Shown in pieces: positions 52,490 through 53,221 of a stretch of 53,221 nt of DNA. Positions within the stretch are counted from its first letter, which is position 1. Every line of letters begins with the position of its first letter. Location of the stretch: positions 1 to 53,221 of the forward strand of contig CAJUIR010000008.1 of NCBI GenBank assembly GCA_910586655.1, given 5' to 3'. Below the pieces are notes generated by a model. It saw only the letters and a list, made by a program, of their open reading frames with translations. It was not told where the DNA came from and made no database searches. This DNA comes from an uncultured Christensenellaceae bacterium. GTDB lineage: Bacteria > Bacillota > Clostridia > Christensenellales > Borkfalkiaceae. Both the position numbers and the translations under genes were made by a program.

Positions 52490-53092
52490 ATGAATAATGG
52501 ACAACAAATGGAATCAAAAAAAGATCAGACTGAGAAAATTTTGAGATTATTGACTAAGCGCGGCTTTATAGGAGATGAGGATATCAATGACGAGAAAATT
52601 AGATCAGCACAGCGGGAAAGACAGAAAGTGGCATACCACAATACTGAATTGCTTTTGAAACAGTATAAAAATATTGCTTGGATGATTGAGTGTTTTCCGG
52701 ATACCATAGCTGAAGAATTAGAGCAGCCATTCGAGAAAGTAGATGATGTTATAAATAGATTAGATATAGAAATGTCATTGGGCAATCGTAAAGTTGAAAA
52801 TAGATTGGCAAGTATTAGAAAAACTCGATTAGTCTTGGATAGAATAAACGATGCCCTATCAGTATTAAAGAAGAAACCGGATGATGGTGAAAGATTGTAT
52901 GATTTAATATATTTAACTTATATAGCTCCAGAGTCATTAAACCATAATGAGATGCTTTTTAGATTGAATTTATCATCTCGACACTATTATAGACTACGTG
53001 AACAAGCAATTTCAGTATTGTCGATTCGATTATGGTCTGCTCCCAATAAAGATGTTGATTTTTGGATGGACTTGCTATATGCGTTAGAATAA
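52490..53092 (+). CDS. RinA/ArpU-like phage-type transcription regulator
   Basis: A 200-residue basic protein with a helical N-terminal half and a C-terminal sigma-70 region 4-like helix-turn-helix (YDLIYLTYIAPESLNHNEML, then LSSRHYYRLREQAISVLSIRLW). The layout matches RinA/ArpU-type regulators of phage late genes and conjugative elements. It is an independent unit, between a terminator upstream and one downstream, with its own ribosome-binding site. The identification is by pattern, not by a database search. Confidence 0.6.
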   Translation: MNNGQQMESKKDQTEKILRLLTKRGFIGDEDINDEKIRSAQRERQKVAYHNTELLLKQYKNIAWMIECFPDTIAEELEQPFEKVDDVINRLDIEMSLGNRKVENRLASIRKTRLVLDRINDALSVLKKKPDDGERLYDLIYLTYIAPESLNHNEMLFRLNLSSRHYYRLREQAISVLSIRLWSAPNKDVDFWMDLLYALE

Positions 53093-53093
53093 G

Positions 53094-53133
53094 AAAAAGA
53101 AAGCCATTACTTTAAGTGATGGCTTTCTTTTTT
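53094..53133 (+). terminator. Strong terminator after the regulator gene
   Basis: A long stem with one G-U pair (about 53094-53110 with 53116-53132) has a 5-base TTTAA loop and a T-run on the 3' side. The A-rich 5' arm may also terminate minus-strand transcripts. Confidence 0.9.
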
Positions 53134-53221
53134 TCTAATAATCCTTGATATTTTTGTTAATAAGTGCTAATCAGTATTATGAATTCGCAGAATCTCGTCC
53201 GCAGATTGTTTCTATAAATGA

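Larger units (their letters stand above)
50383..53221. mobile_element. AT-rich element inserted in rarA (left part)
   Basis: From 50383 to the end the DNA is AT-rich with different codon use. It carries three genes on the plus strand: a winged-helix repeat protein, a complete rarA homologue, and a RinA/ArpU-like regulator. No integrase, transposase or second boundary is visible, and the rarA 3' half does not reappear. A chimeric assembly cannot be excluded, but a simple chimera at rarA would continue into the rest of that gene, which does not happen here. Confidence 0.65.

Noticed and set aside
1..53221. CRISPR arrays, tRNA and rRNA genes, insertion sequences
   Set aside because: No repeat-spacer pattern, cloverleaf, rRNA segment or transposase-like protein was found in the window.
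50383..53221. A plain assembly chimera as an explanation for the rarA break
   Set aside because: Not fully excluded. However, a join at a conserved gene would normally continue in the rest of rarA, whereas here unrelated DNA follows and a full rarA is found later.

Overview
The window is a chromosomal segment from a Gram-positive bacterium of the Bacillota, most likely a Clostridia-type (probably uncultured, gut-like) lineage. The reasons are the rimP-nusA-ylxR-ylxQ-infB-rbfA-nrnA-truB-ribF order, the dgt-dnaG-rpoD-trmK-Nif3 block, a YlbJ/SpoVV-type sporulation membrane protein, strong Shine-Dalgarno sequences before many genes and TTGACA/TATAAT promoters. Base composition is moderate and even up to about 50382, then becomes clearly AT-rich with different codon use. 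No tRNA, rRNA or CRISPR array was found.

Layout. 1-2090: end of a glycogen phosphorylase gene facing a PlsC-like acyltransferase across a shared terminator. 2367-6102: a heterodimeric ABC exporter. 6148-14846: the rimP-to-ribF translation and transcription operon, closed by an endonuclease IV-like gene. 14867-24677: an operon with a membrane protein, MoxR ATPase, DUF58 protein, two VWA membrane proteins and a lipoprotein. 24784-28333: a very large Ig-like lipoprotein whose promoter is almost identical to that of the previous operon. 28375-33787: Xaa-Pro peptidase, EF-P, metallo-hydrolase, HAD phosphatase, patatin and ComEC-like hydrolase genes. 33809-38387: shikimate genes aroC-aroB-aroE-aroQ-aroK and a short-chain dehydrogenase. 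38564-44544: dgt-dnaG-rpoD-trmK-Nif3-zinc-ribbon block. 44586-49013: alanine racemase, 5-formyl-THF cyclo-ligase, rsmD, coaD, DAHP synthase and prephenate dehydratase. 49026-49988 (minus): ylbJ, divergent from rarA.

The most striking event is at the right end. The host rarA gene stops matching its family just after codon 132. The sequence then switches to AT-rich DNA carrying a protein with three winged-helix repeats, a second and complete rarA gene translationally coupled to it, and a small RinA/ArpU-like regulator between two terminators. This looks like the left part of a mobile element that entered rarA and brought its own rarA. Its right end lies outside the window.

Smaller signals include two consensus promoters placed exactly 11 bases before start codons that lack a ribosome-binding site (pepP-like and rsmD), a perfect inverted repeat over the alr start codon, and terminator-like hairpins just upstream of the ABC exporter, patatin and dgt-dnaG-rpoD genes. 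Much of the window is translated as tightly coupled chains with ATGA-type overlaps.
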